Shown here one piece after another: positions 53,093 through 61,012 of a DNA stretch of 64,000 bases. Position numbers and translations under genes: made by a program. The stretch covers positions 121,675 to 185,674 of the forward strand of contig JAPLEH010000066.1 of NCBI GenBank assembly GCA_026391455.1, in the 5' to 3' direction. Origin of the DNA: Bacteroidota bacterium (GTDB lineage: Bacteria > Bacteroidota > Bacteroidia > Chitinophagales > Chitinophagaceae). The notes below the pieces were generated by a model that saw nothing but the letters and a program-made list of their open reading frames with translations, ran no database searches and had not been told where the DNA came from. The first letter of the stretch is position 1. The number at the start of each line of letters is the position of its first letter.

Positions 53093-53634
53093 ATTTTGAA
53101 TTATGAATTAAGAATTGAAAAGTACCTGCTGATCGCGGGTCTTTTTATATTACACAGGTTGGTTACTCCAAACATTTGTCATCCCCTGTTTATACCATAT
53201 CCTGCTTTTTTACAATTAATTCTTATTGACAAATCAGCACATCATGCCGGTTGCTATCCACACACTCTTCACACAATAAGAGTTTACCATCATTCATACT
53301 TTGTAAAACTCCTAGTGAGGACTTGAGCAAGGTCAATTATTTGCATTTTTAATGGTATCCCCTTATGCCTGATAATTTGAATCCTCTCTGCCAATAATTA
53401 AATTCGTCTTACATGTTTCCGGTATGTGTTGATGCAGATTTTTCAGTGAGTACCATCATGTGGATTGATTGACATTTGAACGTAGACAATGCGACACATT
53501 TTCGAAACATGCCATCAAACGATTAAAAAGAAAAACCGGCACCAGCTATATCCGGATTGCGAGAATCATCTGGTAAAAAGCGCAATAGTAAACTTTGTTT
53601 TAATTACATTCCTTAACCGTTAAAAAATCAAAAC
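53093..53634. other. Gene-free stretch before the RiPP precursor
   Basis: 542 AT-rich bp with no convincing gene. A weak hairpin with T-run (ACCTGC TGATC GCGGGT, about 53126) may end transcription from nagB. The promoter of the precursor gene must lie near its 3' end; GTAAACTTTG at about 53588 is close to the -7 consensus but has three rather than two bases between TA and TTTG. Confidence 0.45.
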
Positions 53635-53847
53635 ATGAAGAAGAACTTCTCCAGGGAATTTGCAAAATTCCAGAAAAACAAAAAGATTCAGACTCAGGAA
53701 ATGGAAAAACTGAGTGGCGGTACTTGTATTTTCTATTGCTCCAGCTCGCTTAGCGACTGTGACCGCGATGATCATTCGACTTCGTATCAGAACGGTGTGC
53801 CCGTAGATATCGATAAAACAAGAGACAATCCCAACCCAACAGCATAA
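53635..53847 (+). CDS. RiPP precursor peptide with GG leader (grasp-with-spasm graspetide type)
   Basis: A 70-residue precursor. The leader (1-29) has a basic helix (NFSREFAKFQKNKKIQTQEM) that ends EKLSGG, with the double glycine (28-29) for cleavage by the C39 peptidase of the exporter. The core (30-70) begins TCIFYCSSSLSDCDRDDHST and has ten Ser/Thr and seven Asp but no Glu. It also has three Cys (31, 35, 42). ATP-grasp enzymes of this family join Ser/Thr hydroxyls or Lys amines to Asp/Glu carboxylates, so Asp esters are predicted. Cys oxidation by the VKOR protein is possible. It is upstream of the VKOR-Trx gene. Confidence 0.88.
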   Translation: MKKNFSREFAKFQKNKKIQTQEMEKLSGGTCIFYCSSSLSDCDRDDHSTSYQNGVPVDIDKTRDNPNPTA

Positions 53848-53876
53848 TCCTGGGATTTCAGTAATCTAAGCATATC

Positions 53877-53916
53877 AACAGGCAGGTAACATGTACACAC
53901 ATGCCGCCTGCCTGTT
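53877..53916 (+). terminator. Hairpin between precursor and VKOR-Trx genes
   Basis: AACAGGCAGG pairs with CCTGCCTGTT around a 20-base loop with an inner ACATGT/ACATG pairing, followed by CTATTTCC. A partial terminator here would give more precursor than processing enzyme, as is common in RiPP operons. Confidence 0.6.
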
Positions 53917-53968
53917 CTATTTCCGGCCGTTTTTCCGGTGGCACCGGCAGGGCCATACAAATTATAGA

Positions 53969-53976
53969 TACATTTG
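53969..53976 (+). promoter_or_regulatory. TAnnTTTG box just before VKOR-Trx start
   Basis: TACATTTG matches the -7 consensus and ends four bases before the ATG at 53981. A transcript starting at the expected distance would have almost no leader. That could serve as a second promoter after the hairpin. Confidence 0.5.
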
Positions 53977-53980
53977 CCGT

Positions 53981-55570
53981 ATGGCTGCCATCTCCCCTAT
54001 TGTTCTGCATCTCCTCCGGTTGTACGGGCATCCTGCTACACCATCGCAGGTACAAGGGATTGCCAGTCCGCTGCCTGATACCGCCTCCCTGCAGGCCATC
54101 GCTTACTTCTTGCATCAATGCGGCGTGAGTACCATCCGCTTATTTATTAACAAGACGGAGCTACCGGAACTCAACCATCCATTTCTCCTCCTGCGAACTA
54201 CTATCACCGGAGAAACGGAAGCCCTGCATTATCATAACGGTAAAGCACATACGCTTTCTCCAGGATTGGAGCAAGCCGCAGACCTGGATGAATGGATGAG
54301 CGATAACCAACAGGCCGAGGTACTCGCTTTTGACGGTGAAGCATTGCAAGCAGCCAAACTGCCCCCCGCCACACCACGCAGCAAAGCCTATCCGTTCCTG
54401 TATGCAGGTGGTATCTTGCTTTTGATCGCCTTGCTCGGTCTTTGGGCATATCGGATCAGCTCATTCCCTCTCTGGCAGCAGTTGCTCTCCGTAACCAGCC
54501 TGTTCGCTGCTTTCATTTCATTGATCTTATTATTGAAAGAAGTGGGCATTGCCAATACCTACACCCGCCCCTTTTGCAGTAAAACAAATTACCTGGGCTG
54601 CAGTCACCTGATCAGTTCACCACTGGCCGCCAACAAATGGGGCATCAGTTGGGCCGCATTGGGACTTACGCATGCCCTTACACCGGTTTTGTATTTGCTG
54701 CTGGCAAACCCCGCTCCCGGTTTGCAACTGATGAGTATGGTGATTTGGCTTACTGCAGCCATGGTCACTATGCTTTATCTTATTTACAAAATGTGGAGAC
54801 TGCGTACCTATTGCAAATTGTGTTTACTGGTACATTCGATCAACCTGATCGGTTTTGTTATCGCGGTGGTTTTGTTTGTACAATCGCCCGATACATATAC
54901 TACCCTGCTTACACTTCAACCTATACTTCTGTTTGCAGGTATCGCCCTGCTTACTGCCTGGCTGGTATTGTCGCTTTATCTATTAATGCATCAAATAAAA
55001 AGATCTGCTGCCGAAAAAGCACAGTTAATTGACCTGTCGTATGGCCTGCTTCAACATGATCCCAATGCAGATGAAAAGGTACTGCATCAATTGCTGGAGC
55101 AATACCACCCCCTGCCGCTTAATACTACCGATGCAGAAGACGAAAAGCCTTCGCTGCTGCTGGTGGTAAGTTTACATTGTACGCACTGTGCAAAGCTGTT
55201 GCTTCAATTTAATACGGATCATATTTCCGAAAAATGGCAAACCCGGATACTCATCGTGGTAGATGAACATACCCCGGCAGCAGGCACTCAAACCTTATTG
55301 CAGGCATTGCAACAACCAACGGAAACTCCCGAAGATCGTATCCGTCTAATGCAGGATTGGTATGCCACGATAGATATGGTGGACAAGGATGAAGCAGCGA
55401 TCAACCTGGCAGAATATCCATTTTGCATGGCTGCAAACAGAAATATACTGGAGCATCTTCCGGGTATATTTATGGCCGGTAAAAAAATACCCACTCCGCT
55501 CGGAGCAGATATACTTGACCTTGCCTTATTCACACGCTTGCAGCAACTGGACGCACAGGAAACAGACTGA
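53981..55570 (+). CDS. VKOR-thioredoxin fusion in RiPP cluster
   Basis: A 529-residue membrane disulfide-forming protein. The ATG at 53981 is chosen; a longer frame from 53891 would cross the hairpin. Residues 1-130 resemble a C39-like domain without its catalytic Cys, a possible peptide-binding module. Residues ~138-338 are the VKOR membrane domain (loop Cys199 and Cys207, active site Cys278-Lys-Leu-Cys281 in TYCKLC). Residues ~390-529 are a thioredoxin-fold domain with Cys400-Thr-His-Cys403. Such fusions pass electrons from substrate thiols to quinones, like DsbA-DsbB. The precursor with three Cys is the obvious candidate substrate. No other disulfide gene is near. Confidence 0.88.
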   Translation: MAAISPIVLHLLRLYGHPATPSQVQGIASPLPDTASLQAIAYFLHQCGVSTIRLFINKTELPELNHPFLLLRTTITGETEALHYHNGKAHTLSPGLEQAADLDEWMSDNQQAEVLAFDGEALQAAKLPPATPRSKAYPFLYAGGILLLIALLGLWAYRISSFPLWQQLLSVTSLFAAFISLILLLKEVGIANTYTRPFCSKTNYLGCSHLISSPLAANKWGISWAALGLTHALTPVLYLLLANPAPGLQLMSMVIWLTAAMVTMLYLIYKMWRLRTYCKLCLLVHSINLIGFVIAVVLFVQSPDTYTTLLTLQPILLFAGIALLTAWLVLSLYLLMHQIKRSAAEKAQLIDLSYGLLQHDPNADEKVLHQLLEQYHPLPLNTTDAEDEKPSLLLVVSLHCTHCAKLLLQFNTDHISEKWQTRILIVVDEHTPAAGTQTLLQALQQPTETPEDRIRLMQDWYATIDMVDKDEAAINLAEYPFCMAANRNILEHLPGIFMAGKKIPTPLGADILDLALFTRLQQLDAQETD

Positions 55571-55572
55571 TA

Positions 55573-56601
55573 TCAGTCTGCCCATTGTTGCGTAAGCGGA
55601 TCGTACCCGCAATCTTTCTTCTTATACACTTTCCCTTTACGGATCACGATATCAGATGTATCCATGCACATGTACCGGTATTCGCAGGTATTACATTTTT
55701 CGATCTGGTCATTTTTATAAAACCATTTCTGCTGAAAGGCAGGCATATCCAATACCGATTTCAACTGCTGTTGCGATACATGCCCAAAATCTGTTTTGTG
55801 CTGTATATGATTCCGGATATAACCGTTTACATCCACACAGATCTTCCGGTTAAGACCGGTATTATGCTGCTGCGCTTCGGTAAAAAATTCCGTATTGATC
55901 ACAAACAGTTCCTGCCGGGGTTTTTCATTGATGGTACCGGGGCGAAATAGCTCCTTCGTTATATTTACACGGGTCTTTAGAAAATCATCCGTTTCATTTA
56001 CCACAGCAGCCAATGAAGCATCGCGGCAATTATACAGGGTAACGGGTATCAGCCGGTGCTCCTTCTGCATGCGGGAAAAAAGGGCAGCGGTATCAAAACC
56101 GGGGCTCCAGGGCACCAGTAAATCAAGTGTATAGAGCGTACTCTCCCGGATCTGTTCAAACACCGGATTTAATAATTCCATCGTGCAATGGCCAAACAAC
56201 CGCAACTGAATATCATGACAATGGAGATCCAGCAATTGCCGGATTACGGGTTGCAGATTAAAAGCAGGCTGGCTGCCATCATATTCGATGACACTATTGA
56301 TCACCGGCCCGGGAAAATGCCACTGCATCGGCATATCCGGAAAATCTTCCGGTGTGTCGGTAATAAATCCATATTCGGCATCGGCGAGGTAATGGATAAA
56401 GGAAAGCGCACCGGCCCATTCAGCCGGCGTATATCTTTTTTCCAATACAGAAAGCGGGGTATACCGGCATTCCTGTATTAAATCGTATACCAACAAAGGG
56501 ATATACTCATACCCATGGCGCTGCAGATCATAGATTACCGCACGGCCATGTCCCTTCACCGGAATACAGCAGGCAAATAACACAAAATAATTTCGGTCCA
56601 T
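55573..56601 (-). CDS. SPASM-domain peptide maturase of the grasp-with-spasm system
   Basis: A 342-residue protein of the SPASM maturase family that pairs with ATP-grasp ligases. There is no radical-SAM Cys-x3-Cys-x2-Cys motif in the N-terminal part, but the C-terminal SPASM region is complete: Cys255 (NRKICVDVNGYI), Cys303-x2-Cys306-x5-Cys312 (EKCNTCEYRYMC) and Cys331 (KKKDCGYDP), suited to an iron-sulfur cluster. Without SAM chemistry it may recognise the leader or aid the ligase. It is the last gene of the minus-strand arm and is convergent with VKOR-Trx (2 bp apart). It starts 3 bp after the small gene 56605-56847, so the operon is tight. Confidence 0.88.
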   Translation of the reverse strand: MDRNYFVLFACCIPVKGHGRAVIYDLQRHGYEYIPLLVYDLIQECRYTPLSVLEKRYTPAEWAGALSFIHYLADAEYGFITDTPEDFPDMPMQWHFPGPVINSVIEYDGSQPAFNLQPVIRQLLDLHCHDIQLRLFGHCTMELLNPVFEQIRESTLYTLDLLVPWSPGFDTAALFSRMQKEHRLIPVTLYNCRDASLAAVVNETDDFLKTRVNITKELFRPGTINEKPRQELFVINTEFFTEAQQHNTGLNRKICVDVNGYIRNHIQHKTDFGHVSQQQLKSVLDMPAFQQKWFYKNDQIEKCNTCEYRYMCMDTSDIVIRKGKVYKKKDCGYDPLTQQWAD

Positions 56602-56604
56602 CTT

Positions 56605-56847
56605 TTATCGTCCTTGTTTTTGAATTAATTTTTGCGGATCCAGCGGAATATTTCCCGAGCGCTTATAGCAAAATCCTACGGTGAAGCGTTCCGTCTGGTG
56701 AAATCTGCTCGGCACAATATTCAGATCCGGTACACCAAAATCGGATGCCTTATCGTCTGAATACATTTCCAGTTTTTTATAAAATGGCGGCAGCTCATTA
56801 AAATCCGCCAGTTTGTCGAAATAGTGTGCAATATTTTTTTGCTGCAT
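56605..56847 (-). CDS. Unknown 80-residue protein in RiPP operon
   Basis: MQQKNIAHYFDKLADFNELP onward, ending GNIPLDPQKLIQKQGR. No GG site, signal peptide or family motif. A single Cys (FCYK). It lies between ATP-grasp (12 bp) and SPASM (3 bp) genes and is co-translated with them. It may be an accessory factor, a leader-recognition protein (RRE-like size) or a second, leader-less substrate. I do not recognise it, and the link to the pathway is by position only. Confidence 0.6.
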   Translation of the reverse strand: MQQKNIAHYFDKLADFNELPPFYKKLEMYSDDKASDFGVPDLNIVPSRFHQTERFTVGFCYKRSGNIPLDPQKLIQKQGR

Positions 56848-56859
56848 AAAAGCGTTGTT

Positions 56860-57849
56860 TTAATTTTTTGCCTGCGACATCAGCCAGGCGGCAATATCTT
56901 TTTCTATATAATAGTTACAGGGTTTGGAGGTCATACCAAACTGACCAACCGGGTTTACTTCGAGGAATACATATTTTCCGTCCTTTGTTTTGATCAAATC
57001 AATGGATCCATTGTCGAGTCCGAGTGCCTCCATCGTTTTCAATAGCGCCGATTCCACCTGGTGGGGCAAGCGGAAGGGCACATTGCGGTTGGGGTTTTCA
57101 ATATTATAACGGCGATAGTCCACTTCCGTTTTACTGTCGGATTGGGAAAAGATAGCCATCGAATAAAACCGCCCCTTGAAAAAATAACTTCTGATCTCAA
57201 ATACCTTTTCCACTTTTTTTTGCAGCAAAACGGGAAAGGTTACGGAGCCCAGATCTTTTTTTTGTACGCCCGCCGTATAACTCACAAATACTTCATTGGT
57301 GGAAGACTTGAAGAAATCCGTCTCGCGAATAGCTTTGGTGATGGATTTATTTTTTTGAACAAATCCGGAAAGCGTTGGCTCATCTGTGCTGATTAACGTG
57401 TCTGGTATATCGAGCCCATTCTTACAGGCATGGTATAATGCCTGAAACTTATTTACTTCTTTGATGCGGTGATCGCCGAGGTGTGGTTTTTCCAGCAGGG
57501 CAATATGAAAAAACTCACGGGCCCGCACCCGTTCCCGGGATGCATGCTGTACCAAGGGGGGCTTCAGGCTCATATCCCTGATCTTATCGAAGAGGGGCTC
57601 CCGGGAGAATGGTTCATCCCGGCGAAACCATACTGCCTTTACATCATCGGAATTAATTTTCTTACCGTTTACCACAAACTGGAAGGACATACCACCTGCA
57701 TTGCTGAGTGAAAGCGAACAGGTAAACTGATCGGCGGGTCGGGCAAAGTCCTCCCCGTTGATCCGTAAAAAAGGCTGGCCATAATAATACATCCATTCAC
57801 AAACGCCGTCGGTGGACATATCAAATTTTTCAGAAAAGATCACTACCAT
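56860..57849 (-). CDS. ATP-grasp peptide maturase (graspetide ligase)
   Basis: A 329-residue ATP-grasp enzyme like those that form omega-ester or omega-amide links in microviridin-type peptides. The ATG at 57849 gives MVVIFSEKFDMSTDGVCEWM, the typical start, and leaves ten bases after the ABC stop. Blocks: KAVWFRRDEPFSREPL (N-terminal domain), the ATP-binding FPVLLQKKVEKVFEIRSYFF (Lys, Glu and Arg) and VFLEVNPVGQFG (metal-binding Glu and Asn). The set matches the ATP-grasp of grasp-with-spasm systems. It follows the exporter gene and leads into the small gene and SPASM gene. Confidence 0.93.
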   Translation of the reverse strand: MVVIFSEKFDMSTDGVCEWMYYYGQPFLRINGEDFARPADQFTCSLSLSNAGGMSFQFVVNGKKINSDDVKAVWFRRDEPFSREPLFDKIRDMSLKPPLVQHASRERVRAREFFHIALLEKPHLGDHRIKEVNKFQALYHACKNGLDIPDTLISTDEPTLSGFVQKNKSITKAIRETDFFKSSTNEVFVSYTAGVQKKDLGSVTFPVLLQKKVEKVFEIRSYFFKGRFYSMAIFSQSDSKTEVDYRRYNIENPNRNVPFRLPHQVESALLKTMEALGLDNGSIDLIKTKDGKYVFLEVNPVGQFGMTSKPCNYYIEKDIAAWLMSQAKN

Positions 57850-57859
57850 TTTTACAGTA

Positions 57860-60103
57860 TTATTGATTAACCGGATTCTTTTTTTCCTCTCCTGTTTGCT
57901 GAGCCACCAGGGCCGCATAGAGTTCATTGCGTTGCATCAGTTCTGCATGTGTGCCCGCTTCTGCAATGGAGCCATTGTGCAGCAGCAGTATCTGGTCGGC
58001 TTTTCTGATGGTGCTTAAGCGGTGTGCAACGATGATCGTGGTTTTGCCCTGGTATCTTTTTTGCAAGCCTTCCAATATCTTTCCTTCGTTGATTGCATCC
58101 AGCGAGTTGGTGGCTTCATCCAGCAGCAAGAGCGGGGTGTTTTTGAACAATGCCCTTCCGATAAGTACCCGTTGTTGCTGCCCCTGGCTCAGTTGCATAC
58201 CTTCTTCGCCGATTTTGGTTAGAAGGCCCTGTGGCAACCGGCTGATCACATCGCCGAGTCGTGCATCTTCTATTACCTGTTGCAGGAATGCTTCTCCCCT
58301 GTTTTGCCCCAGGCAGATATTGTATAACAATGAGTCTGAAAAAATGAATCCGTTTTGCAATACCACGGCACAGTGCGCGCGCCATTCCTTTAGTTGAATC
58401 GCCTGCAGGGGTACGGTGCCGATGGTGATAGAACCGGAAGCAGGTTCATAAAAACGCATCAGCAAGCGGAGCAGGGTGGATTTGCCACTGCCGCTGGCAC
58501 CCACAATAGCGGTGGTGGTACCCGGTCGTATACTCGCTGTGATATTCGATAATACCTGGCGCTGGGATTCATACTCAAAACTTACATCCTGTAACTGCAG
58601 GGTATGTTCCTGAAAATTTGCACCTGTAGCTGCTACTGTATCACCGGCGGTTGTTTCCGTTTCTTTCAGAAATACTTCATTGATACGGCGCATACTATTG
58701 ATGGCATTTTGCAGCTCCTGGGTAAAATAAACCAGTTGGTTCAGGGGCAGGTTCATTTGACCAATGATGTATTGTATGGCCAGCATCGCACCGAAGGTGA
58801 TCTGCCCGTTTACCACCGCATTGGCAGCATAAAACGTGATCAGAATATCTTTTACCTGCGAGATAAAGGAAGCTCCGGTGCGCTGCCATTGCTCCACCGA
58901 AAAATTCTTACGCTGCAGGGTAAACAACTGGTCCTGCTCGAGCTTCCATTTATTGTATTTGTCAGACTCCAGGTTATTGACTTTTATATCCTGCACACCT
59001 TCCAGCATTTCATACAGGTTGTTTTGCTGGGTGGCAAAGCGGTTAAACATCCGGTAATCCAGCAGGCTTCGCTTGCGGAGAAAGAGCAGTATCCATATCG
59101 TGTACAGTACGGCAGCCCCGCTGAAAATATAAAACACTACAAGATTATACCGAAAGAGAACCACCGCGAAAACAATGAGTACGAGTGAAGACACGATAGC
59201 GGTAACGAACTGGGTGGTAATGAACTGTTCCAGCCGGCTGAATTCCTGCATGCGCTGCATCAGGTCGCCCTTGGTGCGCTGATCGAAAAAGCGTACGGGC
59301 AGGTGCAGGATCTTTTTCAGAAAATCGTACAGCATGCTGTTGTTGATACGGGTGCCGGCATTCAGAAAAAGCCAGTTTTGAATGATCTCAATCGTAGCTC
59401 TGCCTGCAAATACCATCAGCAGACCGGCCAGCATGGTTTGTATAAAGGCAATATTTTTATTGGCAATACCCTCATCCACCAGGCGCTGATTGAGGTAAGG
59501 GATAATGAACTGTAAAGCCGACATGGCGGCCATGCTGATCAGTATGGCGATAAACACACGGGTAAAGGGGCGCAGATAGGGCACAACAAAACGGGCCAGT
59601 CTGGATTTTTTTTCCTTCTCCGTATTGCTTTGCTGCACCGGAATATTTTCCTTATCCGGCATAGCGAGCAACTCTTCCCAGCTCTCTCTGAACTCTTGTA
59701 CCGTAAGCGTTACTTTTCCCTGTGCAGGATCTGCAATTTTAATTTGCTTTTCACCAATATGATAGACCACCACAAAATGTCGCTGATTCCAGTGTACGAT
59801 CACGGGAAGGGGGCATTCCGTTAACCCGGGTGTATCCGGATCGGTCGATTGAAAGGGAATGGTAACCACGGTGGTTTCAAAACCGGTTTCCTGCAGGCAA
59901 CGGCTCAGGGATTGAAAATTGGTGCCTAACTTATTGAAGTCACATAAATTCTTGAGTACTTCGAGCGAATAAAACCGTTCATGTGCGGCGGCGATCATAC
60001 GAACACAGGCAGGGCCGCAATCCATCGTTTCCAGTTGCGGATAAAACCGGAATCCGTCGCTGAACCATTGAGCTATATTCCTGAACATCGTTTTTATCAA
60101 CAT
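57860..60103 (-). CDS. Peptidase C39-domain ABC exporter (bacteriocin-type)
   Basis: A 747-residue bifunctional protein. The N-terminal C39 peptidase cuts after the double Gly of the leader; catalytic Cys29 in TMDCGPACVRM, His109 in RHFVVVYH and Asp125 in IADPAQG. Six membrane helices (~165-450) follow. The nucleotide-binding domain has Walker A GASGSGKST, signature LSQGQQQR, Walker B LLLLDEATNS and H-loop VAHRLST. All are intact, so it should both trim and export the product. It is the first gene of the minus-strand arm, and the ATP-grasp gene follows after 10 bp. The alternative start at 60088 is possible. Confidence 0.95.
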   Translation of the reverse strand: MLIKTMFRNIAQWFSDGFRFYPQLETMDCGPACVRMIAAAHERFYSLEVLKNLCDFNKLGTNFQSLSRCLQETGFETTVVTIPFQSTDPDTPGLTECPLPVIVHWNQRHFVVVYHIGEKQIKIADPAQGKVTLTVQEFRESWEELLAMPDKENIPVQQSNTEKEKKSRLARFVVPYLRPFTRVFIAILISMAAMSALQFIIPYLNQRLVDEGIANKNIAFIQTMLAGLLMVFAGRATIEIIQNWLFLNAGTRINNSMLYDFLKKILHLPVRFFDQRTKGDLMQRMQEFSRLEQFITTQFVTAIVSSLVLIVFAVVLFRYNLVVFYIFSGAAVLYTIWILLFLRKRSLLDYRMFNRFATQQNNLYEMLEGVQDIKVNNLESDKYNKWKLEQDQLFTLQRKNFSVEQWQRTGASFISQVKDILITFYAANAVVNGQITFGAMLAIQYIIGQMNLPLNQLVYFTQELQNAINSMRRINEVFLKETETTAGDTVAATGANFQEHTLQLQDVSFEYESQRQVLSNITASIRPGTTTAIVGASGSGKSTLLRLLMRFYEPASGSITIGTVPLQAIQLKEWRAHCAVVLQNGFIFSDSLLYNICLGQNRGEAFLQQVIEDARLGDVISRLPQGLLTKIGEEGMQLSQGQQQRVLIGRALFKNTPLLLLDEATNSLDAINEGKILEGLQKRYQGKTTIIVAHRLSTIRKADQILLLHNGSIAEAGTHAELMQRNELYAALVAQQTGEEKKNPVNQ

Positions 60104-60441
60104 CGTATAGCGGATCGTAAAAAAGAAACCTGTTTATGCCGGGCCAGTCCTAATCGGCAACCTCGACATTGCTCACATGTTTGAATCAGGCATACAACGG
60201 ATCACAATAAATAATAAATGATACCGGATGACTGAACAAGTAAAAAGATACGTAAAAGATAATGACAGAATGAAGTATTGAATACCGGATTAAAAAAGAT
60301 CGTGGCTTTTTATACGCATATAAGAGTATGCACTTAAGGAATGATACTGTTATTGTCTTAGCCGAAACCTGTGCTCATCGCAATGCACAACTGCTTTTAT
60401 ATGGGGCTACACCACCTGCTTGCAGGAAAATAAAACCATTA
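60104..60441. other. Gene-free stretch upstream of the exporter
   Basis: 338 AT-rich bp with no convincing gene on either strand. It should contain the promoter of the exporter-ligase operon on the minus strand. A frame on the minus strand with GG followed by ten residues is short and has no start codon. Confidence 0.5.
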
Positions 60442-60894
60442 TTACATAAACTGCTCTTTCACCATATCCCAGAAAGCATCTAAGGCAATGAGACGTGGTT
60501 TTAAAAAAGAAATGATAGTGGGCCAGTCGGCTTCCTGAAAAAGGTTCACGCCTTCGCGGGAGCAGATGACCCGGCTGATGGTAAGTCCCTCTTCATTTAC
60601 AAAATGCGGTTGCCATTCCCACTCCTCCTCCATATACGAGGCGAAGATTTTCTTCAATGAAAGTAACTGTTCATAGTATAGTTGACGCAGTTCCGCATCG
60701 GGGTGTCGCAACTCGAGTGCTATGGACATCTTTTTAGTATCGGCCTCCATGCGGAAATAAATGTGCCGGATGCCGGTTTTATAATTCAACCAGTTTACCG
60801 TGTGGCCGGCGGCAGATGGTACGGGCTTCATATACTGCCCGAAGCGGGTCCAGAAGGCGGTACGAATGGCAGAGGCTTCCTGTCGCGTATACAT
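60442..60894 (-). CDS. DUF4268 protein
   Basis: A 150-residue protein. The ATG at 60894 (MYTRQEASAIRTAFWTRFGQ) is preferred, because the frame upstream of it runs through a terminator. The blocks YFRMEADTKKMSIALELRHP and the W-x-W-x-P-H-F-V-N-E region match DUF4268. The family is sometimes found near restriction or nuclease genes, but by itself it has no defined activity. Soluble, cytosolic. It is a single gene, preceded by the terminator of the type A T9SS gene. Confidence 0.8.
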   Translation of the reverse strand: MYTRQEASAIRTAFWTRFGQYMKPVPSAAGHTVNWLNYKTGIRHIYFRMEADTKKMSIALELRHPDAELRQLYYEQLLSLKKIFASYMEEEWEWQPHFVNEEGLTISRVICSREGVNLFQEADWPTIISFLKPRLIALDAFWDMVKEQFM

Positions 60895-60932
60895 AAATGG
60901 GATGATCCGATGGTGACGGGCAAAAATATCAT

Positions 60933-60964
60933 AAAAAAAGGGCCGCCTTAGAAAAGGCCGCCCT
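60933..60964 (-). terminator. Terminator of the type A T9SS protein gene
   Basis: AGGGCGGCCTT and AAGGCGGCCCT (one central mismatch) form a stem around TTCT, followed by seven T on the minus strand, about 50 bp after the stop. Confidence 0.82.
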
Positions 60965-61012
60965 AACCACTGTAAAAAAACAAAACCCTCTACCAAAAAG
61001 CTCCGGTCTGAG

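Noticed and set aside
53891..54128. Longer start for VKOR-Trx and a second small frame in this gap
   Set aside because: The longer frame would begin inside the hairpin and add a non-family stretch; the box TACATTTG directly before 53981 supports the shorter start.
55573..56601. Radical-SAM enzyme call for the SPASM protein
   Set aside because: No Cys-x3-Cys-x2-Cys motif is present in the N-terminal part; only the C-terminal SPASM cysteines are seen.
60360..60430. Second GG-type precursor on the minus strand (LQAGGVAPYKSSC)
   Set aside because: The frame has no start codon and no leader of the family; it is the read-out of the 3' side of the DUF4268 gene.
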